A DNA stretch of 64,000 nucleotides from Gemmatales bacterium. Lineage in GTDB: Bacteria > Planctomycetota > Planctomycetia > Gemmatales > HRBIN36. The notes beneath the pieces are model-generated. The model saw only the letters and a program-made list of their open reading frames with translations. It did no database searches and had not been told where the DNA came from. Positions 29,067 to 39,466 of the stretch are shown here, piece by piece; positions within the stretch are counted from its first letter, which is position 1, and every line of letters begins with the position of its first letter. Location: the NCBI GenBank assembly GCA_025060195.1, contig JANXCQ010000015.1, positions 1 to 64,000 of the forward strand, in the 5' to 3' direction. The position numbers and the translations under genes were made by a program.

Positions 29067-29768
29067 TTAGGTTTCGCACACGATTACGTGTACCTCGCCT
29101 GGCCCGTGAACGCCGGTGACTAGCGTTAATTCGATGTCGCCGGTTTTGCTCGGCCCAGTGATGAAGGTCCAGGCGGAGGGCAGCTGCGTCGATGCTGCGA
29201 GCGCGAACCAGTCAAACAGATCGGGAACAATCTGCTCGGTTCGGGCTAAGGCGATAAACAAGGGCGGCAGCAAACTTAAGGAGCGGGGCCGTTCGGGTTT
29301 CGCCGCCAACACGATGGTGCCTGTCTCAGCAATGAGCGCTTCAACTCCAGTAATTCCCGCTTCTAGGGCGAAAAGCGCATCTTTGGCCGCAGTGGCATGA
29401 GTTCCCCTGCCGTCGGTGACTTGCCACAGTTCCAGGCCGAATGCCCGTAGCCGCTTCGCCAAAAATAAAGGTTCCTCAAAAATTGGTTCGGCACTGATTC
29501 CAACACGCCGTGCGTGGGCATTCTCCAGGATGGGAATAATGACTCGCGGTGCATCACTTATGGCTCTGATGCGATGAAAATGGCCGCCTGCACGGCGTAA
29601 TGAGCGAGCAAACGCCTCAACTCGATCATCGGCACCTGTGCCTTGGTACCCCAGGCTCCCTCGTGGGCCTGGTTCAGGGGCAACGCCGTAATGGTTGCCC
29701 TGTCGCACCGCTTCCCGAATACGTGCCAGCATGTGCGTTCGGCGGTCGTTCGCTGCATGTGCGGACAT
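29067..29768 (-). CDS. LUD domain protein, LutC-like
   Basis: A 233-residue LutC/YkgG-type protein. In other bacteria LutC works with the iron-sulfur proteins LutA and LutB to oxidise L-lactate to pyruvate. Conserved blocks: ALIAETGTIVL (about 143-153), LARTEQIVPDLFDW, and FITGPSKTGDIELTLVTGVHGP near the end. No LutA or LutB is present in the window, so the lactate role is uncertain. AGGGG precedes the ATG at 29768. gltA starts 92 bases downstream on the same strand. Confidence 0.82.
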   Translation of the reverse strand: MSAHAANDRRTHMLARIREAVRQGNHYGVAPEPGPRGSLGYQGTGADDRVEAFARSLRRAGGHFHRIRAISDAPRVIIPILENAHARRVGISAEPIFEEPLFLAKRLRAFGLELWQVTDGRGTHATAAKDALFALEAGITGVEALIAETGTIVLAAKPERPRSLSLLPPLFIALARTEQIVPDLFDWFALAASTQLPSAWTFITGPSKTGDIELTLVTGVHGPGEVHVIVCET

Positions 29769-29887
29769 GGTTCCCCTTTTTTTCGTGCCTAGATTTTATT
29801 ATGCAAAATTAAGAAACGGCCGTACGGCATTGACCCGCGGTACATCCTGAAACCATTTTCCACCCCCACCGAAGCGGAGGAACCTTC

Positions 29888-30643
29888 ATGCAAAGTTTCC
29901 GCCTGACAGCTGTGGTAACCCTCTTGGTCAATGTGCTTATCGGGGCTGCGGCGCAAGAGCAGCTCCACTCGGCGATCAAGCCTGTGCCCCGCGACGCCAA
30001 ATGGCTCAAGCGGCACGAAACCTTTGTGGCTCTGGCCAAGCGCGGCGGTATTGACGTGCTCTTTTTGGGTGATTCGATCACCGATTCCTGGGGTGGTGAG
30101 GGACACAGTCCCCAGGCGCCGGGCGCCAAGATTTTTGCACGCGAGTTCGTGCCCCTCCAGGCAGCTAATTTCGGCATCGGTGGGGATCGCACCCAGCACG
30201 TGTTGTGGCGCATCCAAAACGGGGCACTTGACGGCATCCAACCGAAGGTAGTCATGCTCCTGATTGGAACCAACAACACTAATGGCAACGACAACACGGC
30301 TGAAGAGATTGCCGAAGGCATTACCGCCATAGTGCGCGAAATTCACAAACGCTCGCCGAAGACCAAGATCCTCTTGCTGGGGATTTTCCCGCGAGGTAAA
30401 GACCCCAACGATCCGGCCACGAAGACGCAGCGGGAAAAGATTGCTCGGGTCAATCAAATCATTGCTAAGTTGGACGACGGCGGCAAAACGGTGAAATATC
30501 TGGACATCGGTCATTTGTTTATCAGGCCCGATGGCCATATCTCCCCCGACCTCATGCCCGATTACCTTCATCTTTCTGAAAAAGGCTACGAACTTTGGGC
30601 GCAGGCGGTCAAACCAATCATTTTGGAGCTGTTGAAGCAATAA
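29888..30643 (+). CDS. secreted SGNH/GDSL-type hydrolase (PAF acetylhydrolase-like)
   Basis: A 251-residue esterase-like protein. A signal peptide (to about residue 22) is followed by block I LFLGDSIT with nucleophile S63, block II GIGGDRT, block III GTNN, and block V DYLHLS with D225 and H228. The arrangement matches the platelet-activating-factor acetylhydrolase IB-like SGNH hydrolases common in planctomycetes, which act on acyl or acetyl esters of sugars and lipids; the substrate here is unknown. GGAGG precedes the ATG. The gene is convergent with the next. Confidence 0.88.
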   Translation: MQSFRLTAVVTLLVNVLIGAAAQEQLHSAIKPVPRDAKWLKRHETFVALAKRGGIDVLFLGDSITDSWGGEGHSPQAPGAKIFAREFVPLQAANFGIGGDRTQHVLWRIQNGALDGIQPKVVMLLIGTNNTNGNDNTAEEIAEGITAIVREIHKRSPKTKILLLGIFPRGKDPNDPATKTQREKIARVNQIIAKLDDGGKTVKYLDIGHLFIRPDGHISPDLMPDYLHLSEKGYELWAQAVKPIILELLKQ

Positions 30644-30749
30644 CAGCAAGGCCCAACATGGCAACTAACCTGAAAGCAATTTTGTTCGGTTGATCGGGGG
30701 TAGCAGTCGGGAAGGCTCAGGCTCGCGCCGTGCCCTTGTCGCGGACAAC

Positions 30750-31571
30750 TCAACCGCGTAAGCCTACTTGTTGCATGAGCCGATCCGTCGCTTGGTAAGC
30801 CTCGCGAACCCATTCGACAATTTTCTCGGGTTCTGGGGAATATTCAAGCTCCACGCTCATGCTGCCGTCAATGCCTAGCTGTTTGATTTCCTGCAGGTAG
30901 GGGAGGAAATTCACAACGCCCCTGCCCGGGGGCAGATCGCCGTGCTTTTTGCCGTCGCAATCGCTGATATGCACGTGGATGGCCAGGCCTTTCAGGCGTC
31001 GTAATTCTTCGGGACGAACACCTGCCAGGTGCAAGTGGGAAATGTCGATATTGGCACGGACAGCGGGGTGATTTACTTCCTGCAGAAACGAGACCATGCG
31101 GTCCACGTTATTGATGAGCGAGAATCGGAAGGGCTCTAACTCGAGGGCGATTTGCAAATCCAGCCGTTGGGCGTAGTCGCCGAGCCGACGAACGTTCTCC
31201 ACGGCGATGCGCCATTGCTCCTGGGGTGGGATCACCTCCTGCTGCCAGACGTATTCGCCCAGTACCAGCAAGATGTTTTTCGCCTGGTATTCGTAGGCCA
31301 AATCCAGATACGCCTGGCAGCGTTGCAGATGAAAGCGCTGCACCGAGCGATTAAAATCGGCTAGGCCCAAAGCGACGCAAGCAATGCTCACAATAGGTAA
31401 GCCAAGTCGGTCGCATTCTCGTTTGATCAAACAGCGTTCGCGAATGTCCATCTCTAAGGGGTCAGCGAAGATGTCAATGGTGTCGAAACCGATGTCCTTA
31501 GTCATGCGGAGGCCCCAAGCGGTGTCGCGTCCCGCTTGTACCCAAGCCGAGTTAATCAGGCCGAGACGCAT
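30750..31571 (-). CDS. sugar phosphate isomerase/epimerase-like TIM barrel protein
   Basis: A 273-residue AP-endonuclease-2/xylose-isomerase-like TIM barrel. Visible features include the start [16 protein letters not shown] (about 140-147, a metal-ligand Glu), [14 protein letters not shown] (Asp/His ligands) and [14 protein letters not shown]. The family includes inosose dehydratases and various sugar epimerases; the substrate is not known here. The ATG at 31571 has AGGAG upstream. It overlaps the end of the UDP-glucuronate decarboxylase gene by 16 bases, so the two are likely in one operon. Confidence 0.82.
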   Translation of the reverse strand: MRLGLINSAWVQAGRDTAWGLRMTKDIGFDTIDIFADPLEMDIRERCLIKRECDRLGLPIVSIACVALGLADFNRSVQRFHLQRCQAYLDLAYEYQAKNILLVLGEYVWQQEVIPPQEQWRIAVENVRRLGDYAQRLDLQIALELEPFRFSLINNVDRMVSFLQEVNHPAVRANIDISHLHLAGVRPEELRRLKGLAIHVHISDCDGKKHGDLPPGRGVVNFLPYLQEIKQLGIDGSMSVELEYSPEPEKIVEWVREAYQATDRLMQQVGLRG

Positions 31572-32527
31572 GGTCGTGTCTCCTGCGTGGGCTGGAATTG
31601 CATTAATCGGCGGAAATATTCCAGGGTGCGCTGAAGCCCTTCCCGGCGGGAGATCTTGGGTTCCCAGCCTAAGAGCTGACGTGCGCGGGATATATCCGGT
31701 CGGCGCACGCGGGGATCATCTTGCGGCAGAGGACGGAACACGATCGGGCTGTTGGTCCCGGTCAGTTCGATAATCTCTCGGGCGAAGTCTAGAATCGTAA
31801 CCTCTTCCGGGTTACCCAGGTTGACTGGTTCGGGATAATCCGTCGCCAGCAGACGCACAATCCCCTCGACTAAGTCGTCAATGTAGCAAAAGGAGCGCGT
31901 TTGGGAGCCGTCCCCATAGACCGTGAGTGGTTCACCGCGAAGCGCTTGGCCCATGAAGTTAGGCAAAGCGCGCCCGTCATCCAAGCGCATCCGAGGACCA
32001 TACGTGTTAAAAATTCGGGCGATGCGGGTGCGTAAACCGTGGTATCGGTGATAAGCCATAGTCAGAGCCTCGGCGAAACGCTTGGCTTCATCATACACGC
32101 CGCGCACACCGATAGGGTTGACTTGGCCCCAATAATCTTCGGGCTGCGGATGGACTTGGGGATCGCCATATACTTCGCTGGTGCTGGCGAGGAGAAACCG
32201 CGCATTTTTTGCACGCGCTAACCCCAGGGCGTTGTGCGTGCCCAATGAGCCGACTTTCAAGGTTTGAATCGGATATCGCAAATAATCCACGGGACTCGCC
32301 GGGGAAGCAAAGTGTAAAACCGCGTCTACAGGGCCGTCGAGATACAACGGCTTGCAGATGTCATGGGTAATTAGGGTGAACCGTGGCGAGTCGAGGAACG
32401 GTTCAATGTTGGCATAAGTCCCCGTGATAAAATTATCAATGCAAACCACCTCGTGTCCTTCCCGCAGGAAGCGTTCACACAAATGCGAGCCGATAAAGCC
32501 CGCGCCTCCAGTGATGACAATGCGCAC
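31556..32527 (-). CDS. UDP-glucuronate decarboxylase (UDP-xylose synthase)
   Basis: A 323-residue extended short-chain dehydrogenase that converts UDP-glucuronate to UDP-xylose with bound NAD. The start [20 protein letters not shown] gives the NAD motif. [15 protein letters not shown] is diagnostic for the UXS group, as are TSEVYGDP and [11 protein letters not shown], which contains catalytic Tyr-x3-Lys. [10 protein letters not shown] follows. The start is a GTG at 32527 with GGAG 9 bases upstream. With RfbD it points to polysaccharide or glycan building. It overlaps the next gene by 16 bases. Confidence 0.93.
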   Translation of the reverse strand: MRIVITGGAGFIGSHLCERFLREGHEVVCIDNFITGTYANIEPFLDSPRFTLITHDICKPLYLDGPVDAVLHFASPASPVDYLRYPIQTLKVGSLGTHNALGLARAKNARFLLASTSEVYGDPQVHPQPEDYWGQVNPIGVRGVYDEAKRFAEALTMAYHRYHGLRTRIARIFNTYGPRMRLDDGRALPNFMGQALRGEPLTVYGDGSQTRSFCYIDDLVEGIVRLLATDYPEPVNLGNPEEVTILDFAREIIELTGTNSPIVFRPLPQDDPRVRRPDISRARQLLGWEPKISRREGLQRTLEYFRRLMQFQPTQETRPCVSA

Positions 32528-32828
32528 GGTAAGCTGCTCCTTCGGCCGACTTTTCGCACTTAGGTCGCGGACGCCGCGCTTCCCGAGAGGCGGATTGCGC
32601 TGATTTTCTTCCAGCTAACCGCCGCAACGCCTTGCGCCAGCGTCCCGCTTCGGCTCAGAGTTCCCTGCTCGCGCCCTATCTTCATTACTAACAGTATGCT
32701 AGCGCAGAGGAAAATCGCCAGTCATAAGCGTAGATTATGCCAAGCCCGTAATCATCACTGCGGACGGGCCACCCGCCCTCTGCGGATGCATTCGCCTTGG
32801 CGAATCCTGCGAAGGGGAAGGAAATGCC
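32528..32828. other. divergent gap upstream of glgP
   Basis: It lies between divergent genes; no convincing gene, RNA or consensus promoter recognised. Confidence 0.4.
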
Positions 32829-35492
32829 ATGATCGCAATCCCTTTACGACGTTTTGGCGTAGCGCCTCGACTGCCAGAACCATTGCTGCCTTTGCGGGAA
32901 TTAGCCTATAACCTATGGTGGACGTGGAATCCCGATGCGGTGCAGCTGTTCCGCCGAATTGATGAAGAGCTGTTTGAGGAAGTTGAACATAGCGCCGTGA
33001 AATTGCTGGGCGTAATTGATCAGGCACGCTTCGAGGAATTGGCCCGCGATGACGGATTCATGGCCCACCTGGAACGAGTTTATCATGCCTTCCAGGAATA
33101 CATGCGCGCTCCGACTTGGTATGAGGAAACTTACCAACGTCGCTTGGCCGCCAGTTCCGTTCCGCTTATCTCGGAGCGACTGAAGGATACGACCGCGGTG
33201 CCCGAAGCTGCCCGGATCTACCAACAGCAGCCCGGTTTTGGTCAACTGCACTTTCGCGTGGCCTACTTCAGCATGGAATTCGGCCTGCATGAAAGTGTGC
33301 CGGTTTACTCAGGGGGATTAGGCGTGTTAGCAGGCGATCATTTGAAATCCGCCAGCGACCTGGGTCTGCCGTTAGTCGGCGTCAGTCTGATGTATCGGAT
33401 GGGCTATTTCCGTCAGTATCTCAATGTGGATGGTTGGCAACAGGAGAAATACACGGAGAACGATTTCTTCAACTTACCGATCCTCCCCGAGCTAGACGGG
33501 CAAGGTCGTCCCATTCTTGTTTCTGTGCCGTTTCCGGACCGCGAGGTGTATGCCCGGATCTGGCGCATTCAGGTCGGGCGAGTTGCGCTGTACCTGTTGG
33601 ACACCAACGTTCCCCAAAATAGTCCCCATGATCGCGAAATTACGGGAGAACTCTACGGCGGCGACCAAGAAATGCGGATTCGTCAGGAGATGATCCTGGG
33701 TATCGGGGGACTGCGTGCGTTGCATGCCCTGGGCATTCCTCCTACCGTATGCCACATGAACGAAGGACATTCAGCTTTTCTCGCCCTGGAACGTATTTTT
33801 CAGGCGATGGAAAAATATCACCTGAGCTTTGACGAGGCCCGCGAATGGGTGACGGCTAGCAATATCTTCACCACGCACACGCCTGTACCGGCGGGGATTG
33901 ATCTATTTCCGCCAGGGTTGGTGGAACATTATCTCTCGGCGTATCTGGCGCGATTTAAGATCGATCGACACCAGTTGCTCGCCCTCGGTCGGCAAAACCC
34001 GCATGATCCGAATGAACCGTTTAGTATGGCGGTGCTGGCTCTGAGGTTGGCCCACATTAGTAACGGGGTGAGCCAACTGCATGGCAAAGTAGCGCGGCGA
34101 ATGTGGCACGGACTTTGGCCCCACCTGCCCGAAAACGAGGTGCCAATTATTTCCATTACCAACGGGGTACATACCCCCACCTGGGTGAGCCGCGATATGA
34201 ACTTACTTTTCGAGCGCTATTTGGGGATGGACTGGCGCAACCGGCTCGCCGACCACTCCATTTGGAAACGCATTGAAAATATCCCCGACGCCGAACTCTG
34301 GCGGACTCACGAGCGGCGCCGCGAACGCCTGGTGATCATGGCTCGACAACGCCTGAAATGGCAATTACGACGCCGAGGCGCTCCCCCTGCGGAAATCGAT
34401 CGCGCTGACGAAGTCCTCGATCCGGAAGCCCTCACTATCTGCTTCGCACGGCGCTTTGCCACCTATAAACGTGCCACTCTGATCCTTCGGAATCTTGAAC
34501 GGCTCGAGCGCATCCTGAACCATAGAGAGCGTCCGGTGCAAATTATCTTTGCCGGTAAGGCTCATCCGCGGGATCACGGCGGCAAGGAATTGATCGCGCA
34601 TATAGTTCATATTGCACGCCGACCGGAATTCCGCCGACGCATGGTGTTTTTGGAAGACTACGATTACAGCCTGGCGCGGGCCTTGGTGCAAGGCGCCGAT
34701 GTTTGGCTGAACAATCCCCGCCGACCCCTAGAAGCTTCGGGCACTAGTGGCATGAAAGCAGCCATCAATGGCGTACTCAACCTGAGCATTCTCGACGGTT
34801 GGTGGTGTGAAGGATACCAAACGGACAATGGTTGGGCCATCGGCGCTGGCGAAGAATACACCGACCTGAATTATCAGGATGAGGTGGAAAGCCGTGCTAT
34901 TTACGATCTGCTTGAGCAAGAAATCGTGCCTCTTTTCTACAACCGCGGCAGCGACGGTCTGCCTCGTGGTTGGATTCGCATGATGAAACGTTCCATGCAA
35001 ACCATCACGCCCGTTTTCAATACCCACCGGATGCTCCAGGAATATATGGAACGATGCTACTGGCCGTCATGGTTACACTTCACAGAACTGGCAGCCGATC
35101 ACCTCGAACCAGTGCGCCAGTTAGCGGCCTGGCGGCGCAAAATTATGGAACACTGGTCGGCGATTCGCATTGAGCATGTCGAGGCCAACCACCTCGATAA
35201 CGTGGCCGTGGGTCAAGAGGTTGAAGTGCAAGCGCAGGTACACCTCGGCCCGCTCTCCCCCGACGACGTCGAAGTCCAGCTGTATCACGGTCGCGTGGAC
35301 TCCCTGGGTGGCATTCCCGAGCCCCAGACGGTGAGTATGGCCCACACTGGAAGCCTAGCGGATGGTCGCCATACGTATGTCGGGTACCTCTTGTGCCAGA
35401 CAAGTGGCCAATATGGCTTCGCAGTTCGTGTTCTGCCAAAACCTAAGAACCCGATCAATCCCCTCACTTTTGGGCTGGTCACCTGGGGCTAA
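32829..35492 (+). CDS. glgP: alpha-glucan phosphorylase
   Basis: An 887-residue GT35 phosphorylase that releases glucose 1-phosphate from glycogen or maltodextrin. The N-terminus (LRELAYNLWWTWNPDAVQLF) belongs to the bacterial/archaeal alpha-glucan phosphorylase subgroup rather than the animal/E. coli type. AYFSMEFGLHESVPVYSGGLG and the PLP site EASGTSGMKAAINGVLNLS (Lys643) are intact. The C-terminal about 90 residues form an extra beta-rich region ending PINPLTFGLVTWG, as in the subgroup. SD-like GGGGAAGGAA precedes the ATG. It may supply glycogen turnover together with treZ elsewhere in the window. Confidence 0.94.
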   Translation: MIAIPLRRFGVAPRLPEPLLPLRELAYNLWWTWNPDAVQLFRRIDEELFEEVEHSAVKLLGVIDQARFEELARDDGFMAHLERVYHAFQEYMRAPTWYEETYQRRLAASSVPLISERLKDTTAVPEAARIYQQQPGFGQLHFRVAYFSMEFGLHESVPVYSGGLGVLAGDHLKSASDLGLPLVGVSLMYRMGYFRQYLNVDGWQQEKYTENDFFNLPILPELDGQGRPILVSVPFPDREVYARIWRIQVGRVALYLLDTNVPQNSPHDREITGELYGGDQEMRIRQEMILGIGGLRALHALGIPPTVCHMNEGHSAFLALERIFQAMEKYHLSFDEAREWVTASNIFTTHTPVPAGIDLFPPGLVEHYLSAYLARFKIDRHQLLALGRQNPHDPNEPFSMAVLALRLAHISNGVSQLHGKVARRMWHGLWPHLPENEVPIISITNGVHTPTWVSRDMNLLFERYLGMDWRNRLADHSIWKRIENIPDAELWRTHERRRERLVIMARQRLKWQLRRRGAPPAEIDRADEVLDPEALTICFARRFATYKRATLILRNLERLERILNHRERPVQIIFAGKAHPRDHGGKELIAHIVHIARRPEFRRRMVFLEDYDYSLARALVQGADVWLNNPRRPLEASGTSGMKAAINGVLNLSILDGWWCEGYQTDNGWAIGAGEEYTDLNYQDEVESRAIYDLLEQEIVPLFYNRGSDGLPRGWIRMMKRSMQTITPVFNTHRMLQEYMERCYWPSWLHFTELAADHLEPVRQLAAWRRKIMEHWSAIRIEHVEANHLDNVAVGQEVEVQAQVHLGPLSPDDVEVQLYHGRVDSLGGIPEPQTVSMAHTGSLADGRHTYVGYLLCQTSGQYGFAVRVLPKPKNPINPLTFGLVTWG

Positions 35493-36056
35493 TTTGTGAA
35501 CTTCACCTGTGCAGTGGCGCTAAGTTTGGCCCCATCTATTTGGCTTAGCGTCTGGCGCCTAACCGCATGACCGTCGGTAATAGACCGGCAGTAATTCGTT
35601 GCTGAGCAACTTAGCCTGGCTGTAATCGGGAAATAGTAACGGCGTGGGCGAGTCGCAACACTGCTCACTTGCGAGCACGTGCTAAACGTAACAGATCAAC
35701 TTTGATGCGTCAGGCGATCTTCACACACAACCAGGTCGTTTTCGACGCAGCGCCGCATGACCGCGTAAGGGCAGGTCGCGAACCAAAATGGCCGATGTAC
35801 GTTCGGCAGTTCTCATCATAGCGGGCCTAATGCTAAATGATATGGAGCGAATTGTCCTAGCGCTCAACACGCGCGCCAAACGCGCAAGTCAACGCCGAAT
35901 CATGAGACAAAGTAGCACTTACGCCGACTGGCGCTAGGAATTCGCGAGCATCGTGAGCGACTCGCATCAGCGCCGAGTAACTCGACGACTCCGTGTATAC
36001 GAAGCTCAAGCGAGGATAATATTCCCCTTGCCGCTCGAGTAGCTTAGCCGGCGCGA
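35493..36056. other. gap of 564 bases, possible gene remnant
   Basis: No complete gene. On the minus strand there is a 38-codon open stretch, about 35700-35815, with GC-rich third positions and a protein-like translation (for example CPYAVMRRCVENDLVVCE), lacking a good start. It may be a remnant. The 11-mer TTTGGCCCCAT at 35525-35535 also occurs at 7564-7574. Confidence 0.35.
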
Positions 36057-39000
36057 CTAATGGTTGAATAGAAATTCGTTACTATTGATCAAGGCCCAGG
36101 CGATGTCCTGAGCGCCGAGGAAGCGGATGCTGATAGGTAAGCCAATCTCGGCCAGTTCGCGGTGCAAACGCTGCAATTCTTCATCCAGGCCGCGATAGTA
36201 GCGCAACAACTCGTCTTTTTGCTGCTGGGTCCGTTTCTCCAGGGGCACGCGGAGAATGTTGGCAATCCTCTCCGGCGGCCCTGACAGTTTCACCGGAGCC
36301 AAGCTGGGAGTCACCCAGATACGGAAGTGTCCGATAGTGTGTTCTGCTATCTGCGGGTGCTTCATTTCCAGCACGAGAATTAACTCGCCAACGTCCGTAA
36401 GGGTGTCGCGCAGCTCGAAGCTGGCTTGGTGAGCACGACCCAATTGGTCAGCAATCGCCCAACCGGTATCGTCGCGGTTATCGAGAGCGTTCTGCACTGG
36501 GAACCCATTTTGCGAGTAATCAGCTTGGGGCCGATGCAACGCCAATCGCTCCAGTTTCCCGGTATTGGCCGTGCTGCCAAGCAGAGCCGTCCATTCGGCC
36601 GATGTTACTGTGCTCCTCGGCCGCAGCACGCGGAACTCGGTGAGCACGAAATTTCCGTTTGAGGCCCGGCCTGGACCTTTATTGGGCAGCGAATCGTGAG
36701 GCAACACCTCCAATTGCACGGCCGTTACCTGGCTCGTGGGAACTGCCACGCGGACGTAATAAACGTCATTTTTCGCGTTCGGTCCTTCGACCAGCACAGA
36801 ACCGTCAGGCTGGCGCACAAACTTCACCTGCGACGTGGCCCGAGCTTCCAGAATTTCGGCGCGGTGCCAGACGGTTTGCTGTTTTTCCCACTCCAAGGCC
36901 CGCTGCGGCAAGCGCGCTTCCGAATCAGCCAGGGCCTTTTCCAACCGTTGGCGTTCTCGCGCTAAGCGTTCAAAATCATTTTGCGGCGCGTTCAGCACGC
37001 GTATGCCCTCTTCCAATTCACGAGGTGTCGGTCGGCGATTGAGGATCATAAGGAACAGTTCTTCCACGACCTTGGCATCGTCCTTTTCCGAGGCCACGAG
37101 CTTGGCAATACGGTTGTTCGGGTCGCGGATGGCTTCGCCGATCACGGGGCCGTTAATCATGTTGAGCACGGCACCGAGGAGCAAATCGCTGGAACGCTCA
37201 CATTCACACGGGCTTTCTCGTGGCGGTTTCCCGAAGATTTCCAGAAAACCACCAGGGAGAGGCACGTTGGAATCCAGCAACTGTGCCGCACGCGCGCCCG
37301 CGGGTAACCCCGGAAGGTGCGGCGTGGCGCCGACCGCCTTGTGAATGGCATCGAATAGAACCTCCGCGGGAAGTCGGCGAGCCAGCGCGTGGGAGTAATT
37401 CGTTTCGTCATCCTGATTCCAACGATTGGTCTTCACAGAATGCTGATAGACGCGCGATTTGCAAATGAGTTTGATAAGATGCTGCGTGTTGAAGCCGCTG
37501 CGGATAAACTCCTCGGTCAGGCGCTCGAGCAGCTCCGGGTTGGTCGGCGGATTCCCTGCGCGAATGTCATCCACGGGCTCAATCAGGCCTACACCCGTTA
37601 GATAACTCCATATGCGATTCACATAGCTGCGAGCAAAGTAGGGATTTTTAGGGGAGGTTAACCAGCGAGCCAATTGTTCTCGCCGCGGCGCATCTTTGGG
37701 CAGTTCGATTTCAACTGGGAACGGGAATCGAGGAATCGCAGTCTGTCCCGAACGCTCATTTTTAATTTCGCCTCCCTTAGCATCGCTGATAACCTCCACC
37801 AAAGGCGTAGCGCCCTCGACTGCGGTGCCACCGATGCGTTGTCCCTTGAAACGTTCGTCTTCCTGACGTTGCACCTGGGCGAAGTAGGCTGCCAACTCGT
37901 AATAATTGTCCATAGTCCAACGTTCAAACGGATGATCGTGGCACTTGTTACAGTTGAAACGAATTCCCAGGAACAAATGAGTCGTGGCCTCCACCAAAGC
38001 ACTAGGATCGCGGTGAATCTTGAAATAGGCCGCTGGAGGATTGTCTAGGGTGGACCCGCTGGCGGTCAGGATAGTATAGACAAACCTATCGTAAGGCATG
38101 TTTTCGGCAACGGACTTACGAATCCACTCCCGGTAGGCAGCCGCGCCACGATCGCCGAGATATTTACGATTACACTGCAAAAGATCGGCCCATTTATTCG
38201 TCCAATGCTCGACATAATCCGGACTGCCCACCAACTTATCTACCAAAGCCTCGCGTTTGCTGCGAGAGGGTCGGGAATCGGCCAGGAATTGTTTCACATC
38301 GTCGGAACTCGGCGGCACCCCTGTCAAGTCGAGGTACACACGGCGAATGAATTCTTCATCGGTGCAAACGTCGCTGGGTTGAATCTTGAACCGTTTGAGC
38401 TTGTTATAGACCAGGGTATCTATGAAGTTGTATTCAGGTACCTCTTGCCAAACGAACCCGCTCCGGTCGCCCATGACAAAGTACAAGCTCGAGGTATAGG
38501 CTCCCTCGTAACGTGCGAGGATTGCCGCTTCCCCGCGCCGCAAGGCGGTAACGACGCCGTTTTTATCAGCGGTCAGAATTTCTGTGTTACTGCTTTCGAT
38601 GAACGCCTCGGCCGTAACGTCGCGCACTCGACCGTCGCTGTAGCGCGCCAGAACCACAGTTTGCTGTTTCATCCCCGGCAAGGGCAAGATGGCATTCTTG
38701 GGAAAGACTTCAATACTGACCACCCGCGGGGCGTTTTTGTCCAGAGGCACGCCCTGGGCGATCCAGAGTTTGAGCATTTCATAATAGCGGTCGCCCGGTT
38801 GCATCAATACACCCCCGGCATGGGGCACGGCGCCTGCAGGTTTCATCAACATCAGGCTGCGCTCTGGCGCGGCACGATTGAACCGTCGTGCTTCCACGTC
38901 ATCTGTCAGAGCAAGATGGTCGAAGATCGGATCGTAGCCACGCAACGACAGCTTGAAACCATTCTTTCCCTTAGCAGCCCCATGACAAGTGCCGGCATTG

Positions 39001-39410
39001 CAGCCAAGTTTGCTCAGGACTGGCATCACATCTTGGACGAAACTCACCGGATACCTCTCCTTCTTGCCGCGTACCTGCACGGGGATGCGAACTGTTTGAC
39101 TGCCTAAATGGGCGGTTATTTCTCCGGCACCGTCGGCCACGGGATCGACTTGGCCGAGGGGCGTGATTCGTACCAAGGGGGCCGAAACCTCATAGCGAAC
39201 CATCCGCGTGGCGTCGAGCGTGTCTCCGCTCGCTAAGTGTGCGGTGATCAGCAGTTGGCGATAAGCGAAGGGGCCCTCCAGTTCGATGCGCTCCGGAAAG
39301 GCCTCTAAGCGGATCACTTGAGCACCCGCCGGGAGAGTTTCCGTTTGGCTCCAGACGGGACCGAGACCCACGAGCCATAAGCTCAGCAAGCCAACCAGTT
39401 TCCTTCGCAT
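36057..39410 (-). CDS. secreted DUF1549/DUF1553 cytochrome-type protein
   Basis: A 1,117-residue exported protein typical of planctomycetes. Order: signal peptide (1-21), an Ig-like region, a haem-like motif CNAGTCH (137-143, C-x4-CH), a second Ig-like domain (about 230-310), the DUF1549 region (LVYNKLKRFKIQPS, RRVYLDLTGVPP), a CNKCH haem motif (487-491) in CHDHPFERW, the DUF1553 region (ARSYVNRIWSYLTGVGL; NGPVIGEAI) and a coiled-coil/discoidin-like C-terminal part. Function of the family is unknown; members are thought to work in periplasmic polymer breakdown or electron transfer. GGAG precedes the ATG. The WD40 gene lies upstream on the same strand. Confidence 0.9.
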   Translation of the reverse strand: MRRKLVGLLSLWLVGLGPVWSQTETLPAGAQVIRLEAFPERIELEGPFAYRQLLITAHLASGDTLDATRMVRYEVSAPLVRITPLGQVDPVADGAGEITAHLGSQTVRIPVQVRGKKERYPVSFVQDVMPVLSKLGCNAGTCHGAAKGKNGFKLSLRGYDPIFDHLALTDDVEARRFNRAAPERSLMLMKPAGAVPHAGGVLMQPGDRYYEMLKLWIAQGVPLDKNAPRVVSIEVFPKNAILPLPGMKQQTVVLARYSDGRVRDVTAEAFIESSNTEILTADKNGVVTALRRGEAAILARYEGAYTSSLYFVMGDRSGFVWQEVPEYNFIDTLVYNKLKRFKIQPSDVCTDEEFIRRVYLDLTGVPPSSDDVKQFLADSRPSRSKREALVDKLVGSPDYVEHWTNKWADLLQCNRKYLGDRGAAAYREWIRKSVAENMPYDRFVYTILTASGSTLDNPPAAYFKIHRDPSALVEATTHLFLGIRFNCNKCHDHPFERWTMDNYYELAAYFAQVQRQEDERFKGQRIGGTAVEGATPLVEVISDAKGGEIKNERSGQTAIPRFPFPVEIELPKDAPRREQLARWLTSPKNPYFARSYVNRIWSYLTGVGLIEPVDDIRAGNPPTNPELLERLTEEFIRSGFNTQHLIKLICKSRVYQHSVKTNRWNQDDETNYSHALARRLPAEVLFDAIHKAVGATPHLPGLPAGARAAQLLDSNVPLPGGFLEIFGKPPRESPCECERSSDLLLGAVLNMINGPVIGEAIRDPNNRIAKLVASEKDDAKVVEELFLMILNRRPTPRELEEGIRVLNAPQNDFERLARERQRLEKALADSEARLPQRALEWEKQQTVWHRAEILEARATSQVKFVRQPDGSVLVEGPNAKNDVYYVRVAVPTSQVTAVQLEVLPHDSLPNKGPGRASNGNFVLTEFRVLRPRSTVTSAEWTALLGSTANTGKLERLALHRPQADYSQNGFPVQNALDNRDDTGWAIADQLGRAHQASFELRDTLTDVGELILVLEMKHPQIAEHTIGHFRIWVTPSLAPVKLSGPPERIANILRVPLEKRTQQQKDELLRYYRGLDEELQRLHRELAEIGLPISIRFLGAQDIAWALINSNEFLFNH

Positions 39411-39466
39411 CGTAAGGCTCCTATCCAGCTGACCAGAATTTCCGATCCCAGTTGTCGATGAGCCCT

